64,000 nt of DNA, taken from contig NZ_RJVO01000001.1 in assembly GCF_003730135.1 (NCBI RefSeq), positions 248,001-312,000 on the forward strand, read 5' to 3'. The translations under genes and the position numbers were made by a program. Each line of letters starts with the position of its first letter. The first letter of the stretch is position 1. The DNA is from Stagnimonas aquatica (GTDB lineage: Bacteria; Pseudomonadota; Gammaproteobacteria; Nevskiales; Nevskiaceae). The notes under the pieces are model-generated. The model saw nothing but the letters and a program-made list of their open reading frames with translations, made no database searches and was not told the origin of the DNA. This document shows, one piece after another, positions 39,967 through 47,742 of this stretch.

Positions 39967-40002
39967 CACAAAAAAGCCCGCAGTCGCGCGGGCTTTTTTG
40001 TG
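39967..40002. terminator. Terminator adjoining the transposon's right end, probably that of adk
   Basis: A perfect 15-bp stem, CACAAAAAAGCCCGC with GCGGGCTTTTTTGTG, and loop AGTCGC. The transposon lies in its A-run; the ACAAAAA repeat just after adk is the other copy. Read without the insert, it would end adk and the convergent gene at 40027. Confidence 0.85.
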
Positions 40003-40026
40003 GGCCGTGGACGGCCGCGCTTTCCT

Positions 40027-40326
40027 TCAGAGGCCGTGCGATTCCAGCCAGCCGACCGGGTCGCTGGACTCGTCGGACGCCGCGACCCGCTCCTCCAGGC
40101 CGAAGTCCTCGCGCTCGGCGTCGAGCGCGCCACGCAGGTCTTCGGGCGGGGCGCAGGGTCGGGCCTCGAGTTCGGCCCAGCTATCGAAATCGTATTCGTC
40201 GAGCGCGCCGTCGTAGTACTGCACCAGCACGATCTCGGTCTTGGCGTCGACCCCGACGATCTCGAAGCGCTCGCCCGCCGACTCGTACCAGTCGCCGACC
40301 GATACCTCGCGCAACCATTCGGCCAT
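40027..40326 (-). CDS. Small acidic conserved hypothetical protein (DUF6763-like)
   Basis: A 99-aa acidic protein. The start EVSVGDWYESAGERFEIVGVDAKTEIVLVQYYDGALDEYDFDSW has an SH3-like strand pattern, and a PPEDLRGALD segment follows. It resembles small gammaproteobacterial proteins annotated DUF6763, from memory. There is no signal peptide or membrane segment. It lies downstream of rnd on the same strand with a gap of about 100 nt. The function is unknown. Confidence 0.7.
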   Translation of the reverse strand: MAEWLREVSVGDWYESAGERFEIVGVDAKTEIVLVQYYDGALDEYDFDSWAELEARPCAPPEDLRGALDAEREDFGLEERVAASDESSDPVGWLESHGL

Positions 40327-40428
40327 CTGCTGCTCCTTGCGAACCCGTTGAGAGGAGGTCGCGAAACCCTTGTACGCCCGGGGTCCGGGAGCGGCAACCG
40401 CCTTTCGTCGTATGACCAGCGGTGCGGC

Positions 40429-41535
40429 CTAGGCCGGCTCGGCCAGGGCCTGCAACAGGCTTTCGCCGACCACCGCCCGGCGCCAGCCGCTCAATACCCG
40501 CACCGGCGCGCTGGCGCCCAGGAACAGCAGCGCCTCCAGCTCGGCGCGCGGCGCCAGCAGGCCGGGCGGCAGCTGCAAAGCCTCGGCGGCCTTGCGACAG
40601 GCGTCCTGGAGCCGCTGCAGCCGACGCTTCTGCTCCGGTGCCAGGCGCTCGTCCTGCGCCAGTACCGGCAGCGGCTCGGGCAGCGGTTCGGCGAGCAGGG
40701 CGAGCAGACGGCTGCCGTGGCGCTCCAGGGTCTTGGGCGGCAGCACCTTCAGCGCCGCCAGTTCCTCGGGATTGCGTGGCCGCCGCTCGGCCAGGCGGTA
40801 CAGCGCCTCGTCGTCGAGGATCCAGCCGCGCGGCCGGTTGCGTAGCTGCGCCTCGGTCTCGCGCCAGGCGGCGAGCCGCGCCGCCAGCTGCTGGCCGACC
40901 GGCGCCAGCCGGGCGAGGCCGCGCAGGCGCTTCCAGGCATCCTCGGGACGGGTCTCGTAGGTGGCCGGGTCTTCCATGCGGCGGGCATCTTCCAGCAGCC
41001 AGGGCTCGCGGCCGGCGGCGACCAGAGCCTCGTGCAGCGGCGGGTAGAGCGTCGCCAGATGGGTGACATCGGCGGCGGCGTAGTCGATCTCCGCCTGGCT
41101 CAGCGGCCGCCGCGACCAGTCGGTGCGCGACAGGCTCTTGTCGATGACGATGCCCAGGCGCTTCTCCACCAGGCCGGCGTAGCCGAGCTGGTCACCGAGG
41201 CCCAGCAGCGAGGCCGCGAGCTGGGTGTCATAGACCGGCGCCGGGCAGCGGCCGGTGAGCTGGCTGAAGATCTCCAGATCCTGCGAGGCGGCGTGGAACA
41301 CCTTGATGGTCGCGGGATCATTGAGCCGCTCGAACAGCGGGCCCAGGTCGGCGATGGCGATGGCGTCGATCACCCAGGCGTCCTGGCCGTCGCCGATCTG
41401 CACCAGGCAGAGCTTGGGTCGGTAGGTGTCGATGCGCAGGAATTCGGTATCGACGGTCAGCCAGGCGCGGCCCTGCCAGCGGGCGATGGCGGCGGCGAGG
41501 CCGGCGGGGGTGTCGATCCAGTGGGTTTGGCTCAT
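40429..41535 (-). CDS. rnd: Ribonuclease D
   Basis: A 368-aa DEDD-type 3'-5' exoribonuclease that trims tRNA precursors and other structured RNAs. The motifs are LTVDTEFLRIDTY (Exo I), FHAASQDLEIF (Exo II) and YAAADVTHLATLY (Exo III), followed by an HRDC domain around RPRNPEELAALKVLP. The length is normal. I chose the ATG at 41535. It is divergent from the membrane-protein gene by 65 nt. Confidence 0.95.
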   Translation of the reverse strand: MSQTHWIDTPAGLAAAIARWQGRAWLTVDTEFLRIDTYRPKLCLVQIGDGQDAWVIDAIAIADLGPLFERLNDPATIKVFHAASQDLEIFSQLTGRCPAPVYDTQLAASLLGLGDQLGYAGLVEKRLGIVIDKSLSRTDWSRRPLSQAEIDYAAADVTHLATLYPPLHEALVAAGREPWLLEDARRMEDPATYETRPEDAWKRLRGLARLAPVGQQLAARLAAWRETEAQLRNRPRGWILDDEALYRLAERRPRNPEELAALKVLPPKTLERHGSRLLALLAEPLPEPLPVLAQDERLAPEQKRRLQRLQDACRKAAEALQLPPGLLAPRAELEALLFLGASAPVRVLSGWRRAVVGESLLQALAEPA

Positions 41536-41600
41536 GGTTTTGCTGTCGTGCGTAGACCAATACGGTAGCATCGCGCCACCCATTTACCGGCGTCTGATCG

Positions 41601-42233
41601 ATGTTTGCCCACGCCCTCCGCGTGACGCTCGCCCTGCTGCTGTTCCGTGGCGGGCCGCAGGATTTCCCCTATTCCGTGCCCCTGAGCCGGGCCTGCGCCG
41701 CCATCGCGGTGGTCAGCAGCCTGCTGCTGATGGCGCCGCTGGCGCCGCTGCCCATGGCCCTGGCCGCCGCGCTCGGCGGCGCCGGCGGTCTGGCCTTCTT
41801 CACCCGCAGCCTGCTGCGTGCGCGCGGCATGGAAAACCGTCTGGCGCAGACGCTGGGCGCGCAGTACCTGGCCGGCGCCCTGTTCGCGCTGGCGATGTGG
41901 CTGCCGTTCCAGGCGATGGCGCCCTCGTTCCTGGCGCTGATGCAGGACCCGGAGGCGATGGAAAAACTGCGCCTGGGCACGCCGCCGGCGGTGGAGGCCC
42001 CGGCCTGGGCGGCGCTGCTCTCCGATCTGCTGTTCTTCTGGAGCATCGCGGTGAGCGTGCGCATCAACCGTCTGGCCGCCGATCTGTCGATGACCGCCAG
42101 CGTGCTGCTGACCCTGGTCAGCCTGTTCGTGATGCTCAGCTTCGTGGTGTTCGCGCAGCTGCTGGCGATGCCGCTGCTGGCGATGTTCGGCGATCTGCCC
42201 GCCACCGCGCCCGCCGCCGCTCCCACGGTCTGA
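41601..42233 (+). CDS. Integral membrane protein of unknown function
   Basis: A 210-aa protein with about five hydrophobic segments: residues 28-60 (two), 90-112, and two in the C-terminal third, LLSDLLFFWSIAVSV and LLTLVSLFVMLSFVVFAQLL. The start FAHALRVTLALLLFRGGPQDFPYS is characteristic of small uncharacterised proteins next to mpl in related genomes, by recollection only. It ends 8 nt before mpl, so the two are probably co-transcribed. No catalytic motif is visible; a role in cell-wall recycling is only suggested by the neighbour. Confidence 0.8.
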   Translation: MFAHALRVTLALLLFRGGPQDFPYSVPLSRACAAIAVVSSLLLMAPLAPLPMALAAALGGAGGLAFFTRSLLRARGMENRLAQTLGAQYLAGALFALAMWLPFQAMAPSFLALMQDPEAMEKLRLGTPPAVEAPAWAALLSDLLFFWSIAVSVRINRLAADLSMTASVLLTLVSLFVMLSFVVFAQLLAMPLLAMFGDLPATAPAAAPTV

Positions 42234-42241
42234 CAAAACCC

Positions 42242-43609
42242 ATGCACCTGCACATCCTCGGCATCTGCGGCACCTTCATGGGCGGCATCGCCGCCATCGC
42301 CCGCGAGGCCGGCCATCGGGTCAGCGGCAGCGACGCCAACGCCTGGCCGCCGATGTCCACCCAGCTGGAGCAGCTCGGTATCGCCCTGCAATCCGGCTAC
42401 GCCGCCGAGCATCTGCAACCGGCGCCGGACGTGGTGGTGGTCGGCAATGTGGTGACCCGGGGCGCGAAGTTCCCGGCCATGGAGTACGCGCTCGACCAGG
42501 GCCTGCCCTACGTGAGCGGCCCGCAATGGCTGGCCGAGAACGTGCTGCGCGGCCGCCATGTGCTGGCGGTGGCCGGCACCCACGGCAAGACCACCACCAC
42601 CTCGATGCTGGCCTGGATCCTCGACTACGCGGGGCTCAAGCCCGGCTTCCTGATCGGCGGCGTACCGGCCAACTTCGGCATCTCGGCGCGGCTGGGCGAG
42701 TCGAAGTACTTCGTGATCGAGGCCGACGAGTACGACACCGCGTTCTTCGACAAGCGCAGCAAGTTTGTCCACTACCGGCCGCGCACGGCGATCCTCAACA
42801 ACCTCGAATACGACCACGCCGACATCTTCGAGAACCTCGGCGCCATCGAGAAGCAGTTCCACCACCTGATCCGCACCGTGCCGGCCAGCGGCCGGCTGGT
42901 GGTGAACGGGGGTGACGACAATCTCGCGCGGGTGCTGGGCATGGGCTGCTGGAGCGCGGTGGAGCGCTTTGACGATGCGGCCGGCTGGCGCGCCGAGCCG
43001 CGCCCGGCGGTCGCGCCCGGTGCTTTCGAGGTGTTCCGCGCTAGCGTCTCGCTGGGTGTGGCGACGCTGGCGATGCCCGGCGCCCACAACCGCGCCAATG
43101 CCCTGGCGGCGATTGCCGCCGCCGAACACGTCGGCGTCGATCCGAAGCTGGCGATGGCGGCACTGGCCAGCTTCAAGGGCATCAAGCGCCGGCTGGAAGT
43201 GTTCGGCGAGGCGCGTGGCGTCACCGTCTACGACGACTTCGCCCACCATCCCACCGCCATCGCGGTGACCCTCGCCGCGCTGCGCGAGCGGGCGCCGGGC
43301 GCGCGCATCCTCGCCGTGCTGGAGCCGCGCTCCAACACCATGCGGCTCGGCACCCACAAGGACGAGCTGGCGCACAGCCTGGAAGGCGCCGACCGCTGCC
43401 ATGTCTACGCGCCAGCCAGCCTGAAGTGGGATGCCGCCGCCGCGCTGGCGCCGGTCGGCGCGCGGCTGGCGGTGCATGCCGATCTGGATGCCCTGGTCGC
43501 GGCGGTGGCCGCCGAGGCGCGCGCTGGCGACCAGGTGCTGGTGATGAGCAACGGCGATTTCGGCGGCGTCCACGGCCGCCTGCTGAGCGCGCTGGGCCAG
43601 GGCGGCTAG
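42242..43609 (+). CDS. mpl: UDP-N-acetylmuramate:L-alanyl-gamma-D-glutamyl-meso-diaminopimelate ligase
   Basis: A 455-aa Mur-ligase-family enzyme that reattaches recycled murein tripeptide to UDP-MurNAc. HLHILGICGTFMGGIAAIAREAGHRVSGSD is the Mpl-type start, VAGTHGKTTTTSMLAW the P-loop, VIEADEYDTAFFDKRSKF the Mur-ligase metal site, and DDFAHHPTAI the substrate block. These distinguish it from MurC. I chose the ATG at 42242. Its stop TAG lies inside the CTAG that begins repeat copy B. AmpG, the recycling permease, is encoded 9 kb downstream. Confidence 0.96.
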   Translation: MHLHILGICGTFMGGIAAIAREAGHRVSGSDANAWPPMSTQLEQLGIALQSGYAAEHLQPAPDVVVVGNVVTRGAKFPAMEYALDQGLPYVSGPQWLAENVLRGRHVLAVAGTHGKTTTTSMLAWILDYAGLKPGFLIGGVPANFGISARLGESKYFVIEADEYDTAFFDKRSKFVHYRPRTAILNNLEYDHADIFENLGAIEKQFHHLIRTVPASGRLVVNGGDDNLARVLGMGCWSAVERFDDAAGWRAEPRPAVAPGAFEVFRASVSLGVATLAMPGAHNRANALAAIAAAEHVGVDPKLAMAALASFKGIKRRLEVFGEARGVTVYDDFAHHPTAIAVTLAALRERAPGARILAVLEPRSNTMRLGTHKDELAHSLEGADRCHVYAPASLKWDAAAALAPVGARLAVHADLDALVAAVAAEARAGDQVLVMSNGDFGGVHGRLLSALGQGG

Positions 43610-43675
43610 GGCCCGTCACCCATTAGAACGTCGCTGCGTTGCCGACCAAAAGCGCGTCAGGCAAGGCGCCGGCTG
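43606..43675 (+). repeat. CTAG-bounded dispersed repeat, solo end (copy B)
   Basis: About 70 bp starting CTAGGGCCCGTCACC, matching copy A at 29798 and the left end of the 57454 element at roughly nine of ten positions. TTGCC/GGCAA can form a stem. There is no right end. The TAG is the mpl stop codon. Confidence 0.85.
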
Positions 43676-43738
43676 TCCATCCGCCGCCGCCCGCCTCCCT
43701 CCGGCGACGGCGGGTCTGAAAATTTTTCGTGAATTTCC

Positions 43739-43768
43739 TGCATCCGCAGGGCTGATACCGGGCGTATT
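43739..43768 (+). promoter_or_regulatory. Candidate ECF-type promoter of the DUF4394 gene
   Basis: TGCATCC, a 17-nt spacer and CGTATT, about 105 nt before the ATG. The pair resembles promoters of some ECF sigma factors (CATCC-type -35 with CGTA-type -10) rather than sigma-70. No sigma or anti-sigma gene is in the window to support it. Confidence 0.3.
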
Positions 43769-43874
43769 CCCCGGGCGTGTGTTGCTGCGCGCTCGCGGTC
43801 GATAGGGTGCTGCAACCCGGGGTCCACCCGTGTTGACGGCGCTCGCCAGGTCACCCCACTGACGAGGAAATTTC

Positions 43875-46301
43875 ATGAACTTCAAGATCTTGCCGTTCCC
43901 CTTGGCCGCCATGGCGCTGTTCGCCGGCCTGGCCGCCTGCAGCAACAACGACGCCCCGGCGCTGCCGCCGGTGGTTGCCGATACCTATGTGCTGACCAGC
44001 GGCAACCAGCTGCTCGGTTTCGCCGCCGCCGACCCCAGCCGCCAGAACCGCGTGGCGCTGCAGGTGCCGGCCGGCGAAACCCTGCTCGGCGGCGACTACC
44101 GCCCCGCCGACGGCCTGCTCTACGTGCTGACCAAGGCCGGCACCGCCGGCAAGCTCTACACCGTCAACACCAGCACCGGCGCGCTCACCGCCGCCACCGC
44201 CGCCAGCCTGAGCAACGCTACCGGCGGTGCGTCCGTCGAGCTGAGCGGCGTCAAGTTCGGCGTCGACTTCAACCCGGTCGCCGACCGCCTGCGGGTGGTC
44301 TCCGACACTGGCCAGAACCTGCGCATCAACGTCACCGCCGCCGCCAGCAACACCATCGTCGATGGCGCCATCTCCAGCGGCCTGACCGAGGCGGCCTACA
44401 CCAATACCTTCGCCAGCGCCTGCCAGACCGACCTCTATTACCTGAGCGCCAGCCAGTTGTTCCTGTCTGCCGCGCCCAACGGACTGGCCACCAACGCCGC
44501 GACGCCGCGCCTGGTCGGCAGCCTGGGCGTGACCGCCGATGCTGACAGCGGCTTTGACGTGCGCACCAGCGCCACCGGCAACAGCCTGGTCGCCGCGCTC
44601 AAGGTCGGCGGCGCCTACGGCTATTACGAGATCAATCCGGCCACCGGCGCCGCCACCAGCCGGGGCGGCCTCGCAGTGCCGGCCGGCAACACCGTGGTCG
44701 GCCTCGTCGCCACCCTGCCGACCGCCAGTGCCACCCCGGCCTTGCAGCCTGGCAACACCCTGGCGGTACTCGGCGGCGCCGCGCCCAGCCTGGTCAGCTT
44801 CAACCGCGCGCCCAGCGGCTCGCCGGCCAAGCTCTGCAGCACGGCGGCGATCACCGGCATCGGCGCTGGCGAGACCATCGTCGGCGGCGACACCCGCCCG
44901 GCCAACGGCCAGCTCTACCTGCTCACCCAGAACGGCACCACCGGCAAGCTCTACAGCCTGGCCAGCACTGGCGCCGCCACCCTGGTCTCCACCCTCGCCG
45001 CTGACAGCGGCGATGCCAGCGCGCCCTACGCCGGCCTCGACGGCAGCAACTTCGGCGTCGACTTCAATCCGGTGCCGGACCGTCTGCGCGTGGTCTCCGA
45101 CAGCGGCCAGAACCTGCGTATCAACGTCGATACCGGCGCCACCACTACCGACACCGGCCTGACCACCGCCGGCGTTGAGGGTGGCCGTTCCGGCATCAGC
45201 GCCGCGGCCTACACCAACAGCCTGGCCGGCGGTAACGCCGCTTCGCTGGCCACCACGCTGTACGCGCTCGACAGCAGCACCGATGCCCTGGTGCGGATCG
45301 GCAACGATCCCGCCAACGGTGTGGCCGGCGACCCGGGTAACCCCAACAGCGGCGTGGTCGCGCCAGTGGCGGCGTTGACCAGTGGTGGTGCGGCCTTCGA
45401 CCTCGCCGCCAGCAATGCCTTCGAGATCATCGGCAGCACCGGCGGCGCCTTGGTCACCTCCGGTAGCACGCTCTACAGCCTGAGCCTGAGCGACGGCGTG
45501 CTGACCTCGGCGGGCAGCTTCACCGGGCCAGTGCTGGCGCTGTCGGCCAGCGGCGCACAGACCGCGACGGTGTTTGGTGTCACCACCGGCAACAAGCTGG
45601 TCAGCTTCGCGCCCTCGTCGCCGGGGACGGTCACGGCCATCGGCACCATTGGCGTGCCGGCCGGAGAAACCGTGCTGGGCATCGACTTCCGCCCCAGCGT
45701 CGGCCCGCGCGACAACGAGCTATGGGCACTGACCAGCGCCGGCAAGCTCTACACCGTCAACACCAGCACGGCGGCGGCGACGGCGATCTCCACCCTCAGC
45801 GGCACCGGCCTGAGCTTCCCCGGCACCGGCGAGCACGGCGTCGACTTCAATCCGCTGCCGGATCGCCTGCGGGTGGTGAATGCCGGCCAGCAGAACCTGC
45901 GCATCAACCCGGAAACCGGCAGCACCACGGTGGACGGCAACCTGAGCAGCGCCAACGTCTTCGGCGCCGGCTACACCAACAGCTTCGGCAGCGCCGCCGC
46001 CACCAAGCTGTACTACCTGGCCGAGGGCGGCAGCACCGACAGCCTGCAGACCACCACCGCCCCCAATGACGGCGCGCTGACCACGGTCGGCGCCGGCCTG
46101 GGCGTCGACGTCAGCGCCATCGGTGATCTCGACATCGCGGGCGGCCAGAACGGTTTCGCACTCGCCGCTCTACAGCCAGCCGCCGGCGGCGTTTCCGGCC
46201 TGTACCGGCTGAGCCTCAGCGCCGGCACCGCGACCAGCATCGGCAACATCACCACCCTCGGCGACGAAGCCATCCGTGGCATTGCCATCCAGTTGAAGTG
46301 A
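43875..46301 (+). CDS. Lipoprotein with three DUF4394 modules
   Basis: An 808-aa secreted protein: signal peptide with lipobox GLAAC (Cys23), then three similar modules of about 240 residues starting near 35, 285 and 530. Each has a strand set around YVLTSGNQLLGF or the like, a G-x-D-x-RPA segment, and the signature FGVDFNPVADRLRVVSD with GQNLRIN, at about residues 128, 393 and 654. These are DUF4394 repeats, predicted beta-propeller-like and of unknown function. GAGGAAA precedes the ATG. A terminator follows. The protein is Ala/Gly/Thr-rich, as expected for surface proteins. It is single-gene with no clear partner. Confidence 0.88.
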   Translation: MNFKILPFPLAAMALFAGLAACSNNDAPALPPVVADTYVLTSGNQLLGFAAADPSRQNRVALQVPAGETLLGGDYRPADGLLYVLTKAGTAGKLYTVNTSTGALTAATAASLSNATGGASVELSGVKFGVDFNPVADRLRVVSDTGQNLRINVTAAASNTIVDGAISSGLTEAAYTNTFASACQTDLYYLSASQLFLSAAPNGLATNAATPRLVGSLGVTADADSGFDVRTSATGNSLVAALKVGGAYGYYEINPATGAATSRGGLAVPAGNTVVGLVATLPTASATPALQPGNTLAVLGGAAPSLVSFNRAPSGSPAKLCSTAAITGIGAGETIVGGDTRPANGQLYLLTQNGTTGKLYSLASTGAATLVSTLAADSGDASAPYAGLDGSNFGVDFNPVPDRLRVVSDSGQNLRINVDTGATTTDTGLTTAGVEGGRSGISAAAYTNSLAGGNAASLATTLYALDSSTDALVRIGNDPANGVAGDPGNPNSGVVAPVAALTSGGAAFDLAASNAFEIIGSTGGALVTSGSTLYSLSLSDGVLTSAGSFTGPVLALSASGAQTATVFGVTTGNKLVSFAPSSPGTVTAIGTIGVPAGETVLGIDFRPSVGPRDNELWALTSAGKLYTVNTSTAAATAISTLSGTGLSFPGTGEHGVDFNPLPDRLRVVNAGQQNLRINPETGSTTVDGNLSSANVFGAGYTNSFGSAAATKLYYLAEGGSTDSLQTTTAPNDGALTTVGAGLGVDVSAIGDLDIAGGQNGFALAALQPAAGGVSGLYRLSLSAGTATSIGNITTLGDEAIRGIAIQLK

Positions 46302-46318
46302 GGTGAGCGCAGTAGTTG

Positions 46319-46345
46319 GGGCCGGCTCTGCCGGCCCTTTTTTTT
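46319..46345 (+). terminator. Rho-independent terminator after the DUF4394 gene
   Basis: GGGCCGGC pairs with GCCGGCCC around TCT, followed by eight T, 18 nt after the stop codon. Confidence 0.92.
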
Positions 46346-46390
46346 GGGGCGGATTGCGGCATGATCGCGGCCTGCCTTCGCGAGACCCCC

Positions 46391-47725
46391 ATGTCGCTAC
46401 CCGCCGCCACCGAACTTGAAGCCTGGGCCGTCCGCGCCCTGGAAGCCGCCCGCCGGGCCGGCGCCACGCAGGCGGAAGCGAGTGTTTCCACCAGCCGCGC
46501 GCTCACCGTCAACGTGCGCATGCGCGAGCTGGAGTCGGTGGAGTTCCAGCGTGATCGCGACCTGCACCTGACCGTCTATTTCGGCCACCGCATGGGCGCG
46601 GCCAGCACCGCCGATCTTTCCGACGCCGGCCTGCGCGACAGCGTGCAGGCGGCCTGCGACATCGCCCGCGCCGCTGGCGAAGACCCCTGCCTGGGCCTGG
46701 CCGACGCCGCGCTGATGGCCGATACCACCAAGCTGCCCGACCTCGACCTCTACCACCCCTGGACGCTGAGCCCGGAACAGGCCAGCGAGCTGGCGCTGCG
46801 TTGCGAAGCCGCCGCCTTCGCCGCCGACCCGCGCGTCAGCCAGAGCGAGGGCGCCGGCATCGACAGCCGCGAAGGCCTGGGCGTCTACGCCAACAGCCAC
46901 GGCTTCATCGGCCACCGTCGCTCCAGCGACCATTCGCTCTCCTGCGGCGTGATCGCCCGCGCCGGCGAGGACATGCAGACCGGCCACCACTACAGCAGCG
47001 CCCGCGCGCCGGACGATCTCTGGACGCCGGAGGTGATCGGCGCCGAGGCCGGCCGCCGCGCCGCCGCCCGCCTGGGCTCACGGCCACTGTCCACCCGTAC
47101 CGCGCCGGTGCTGTTTGCGCCGGAGATGGCGCGCGGACTGATCGGCCACGCGCTCAGCGCCATGAGCGGCGGCGCCCTCTACCGCAAGACCAGCTTCCTG
47201 CTCGGCAAGCTCGATAGCCCGGTGTTCTCGCCGGCGGTGAGCCTGCTGCAACGCCCCTTCATCCCGCGCGGCGCCGGCTCGGCGCGCTTCGACGGCGAGG
47301 GTGTCGCCGCCCGCGAACGCAACCTGGTCGAAGAAGGTGTGCTGCGCGGCTGGCTGCTGGGCAGCTATGCCGCCCGCAAGCTCGGCCTGAGCAGCACCGG
47401 CAACGCCAGCGGCGCCTACAACGTGCTGGTGCCGCCCGGCCCGCTCGGCTTCGAGGCGCTGCTCAAGGAAATGGGTACCGGCTTGCTGGTCACCGGCCTG
47501 ATGGGCCAGGGCGTCAATCCGGTCACCGGCGACTACTCGCGCGGCGCCGAGGGCTACTGGGTGGAGGCTGGCGAGATCGTCCACCCGGTGGACGAGGTGA
47601 CGGTCGCCGGCAATCTGCTCGACATGTACCGGCGGATCGTGGCGGTGGGCAGCGACGTGGACCGGCGTGGCGGCGTGCGCGTCGGCAGCCTGCTGGTGGA
47701 CGGGATGACCATCGCCGGGACCTGA
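46391..47725 (+). CDS. pmbA: Metalloprotease PmbA/TldE
   Basis: A 444-aa subunit of the TldD/TldE heterodimeric protease, which degrades unfolded peptides and matures microcin- or CcdA-type substrates. The start contains ARRAGATQAEASVSTSRALTV; the middle has GAGIDSREGLGVYANSHGFIG; and the end has GLMGQGVNPVTGDYSRGAEGYWVE, the PmbA signature. The Zn-binding HExxxH is in the partner TldD, not here, as expected. tldD is outside the window. I chose the ATG at 46391; one 30 nt earlier is possible. Confidence 0.94.
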   Translation: MSLPAATELEAWAVRALEAARRAGATQAEASVSTSRALTVNVRMRELESVEFQRDRDLHLTVYFGHRMGAASTADLSDAGLRDSVQAACDIARAAGEDPCLGLADAALMADTTKLPDLDLYHPWTLSPEQASELALRCEAAAFAADPRVSQSEGAGIDSREGLGVYANSHGFIGHRRSSDHSLSCGVIARAGEDMQTGHHYSSARAPDDLWTPEVIGAEAGRRAAARLGSRPLSTRTAPVLFAPEMARGLIGHALSAMSGGALYRKTSFLLGKLDSPVFSPAVSLLQRPFIPRGAGSARFDGEGVAARERNLVEEGVLRGWLLGSYAARKLGLSSTGNASGAYNVLVPPGPLGFEALLKEMGTGLLVTGLMGQGVNPVTGDYSRGAEGYWVEAGEIVHPVDEVTVAGNLLDMYRRIVAVGSDVDRRGGVRVGSLLVDGMTIAGT

Positions 47726-47742
47726 TCGCGCCTGCCAGGGCC

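Larger units (their letters stand above)
35933..39967 (-). mobile_element. IS1595-family transposon carrying a three-gene restriction-modification operon
   Basis: A 4035-bp element. The left end GGGATTTATATACGAAACTAGACG (first 20 bases: GGGATTTATATACGAAACTA) and the inverted right end at 39942-39967 share TTATATACGAA.C.AGACG, 17 of 19 positions. Both ends are flanked by ACAAAAA (35926-35932 and 39968-39974), a 7-bp or imperfect 8-bp target duplication; IS1595 elements make 8 bp. Inside, all on the minus strand, are the transposase gene and three cargo genes, with the last stop only 9 nt from the left end. The right end holds a possible promoter, TTGCCC-N17-TACATA. Base composition is clearly lower in GC than the surroundings. 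The target was the A-run of a terminator. Confidence 0.85.

Noticed and set aside
35933-39967. A prophage or integrative-element remnant
   Set aside because: There are no integrase, phage structural or attachment-site features. The ends, the duplication and the transposase all fit a single IS1595-type element.
43875-46301. The DUF4394 gene as three fused or frameshifted genes
   Set aside because: One uninterrupted frame with one lipoprotein signal covers all three modules; this is internal repetition.
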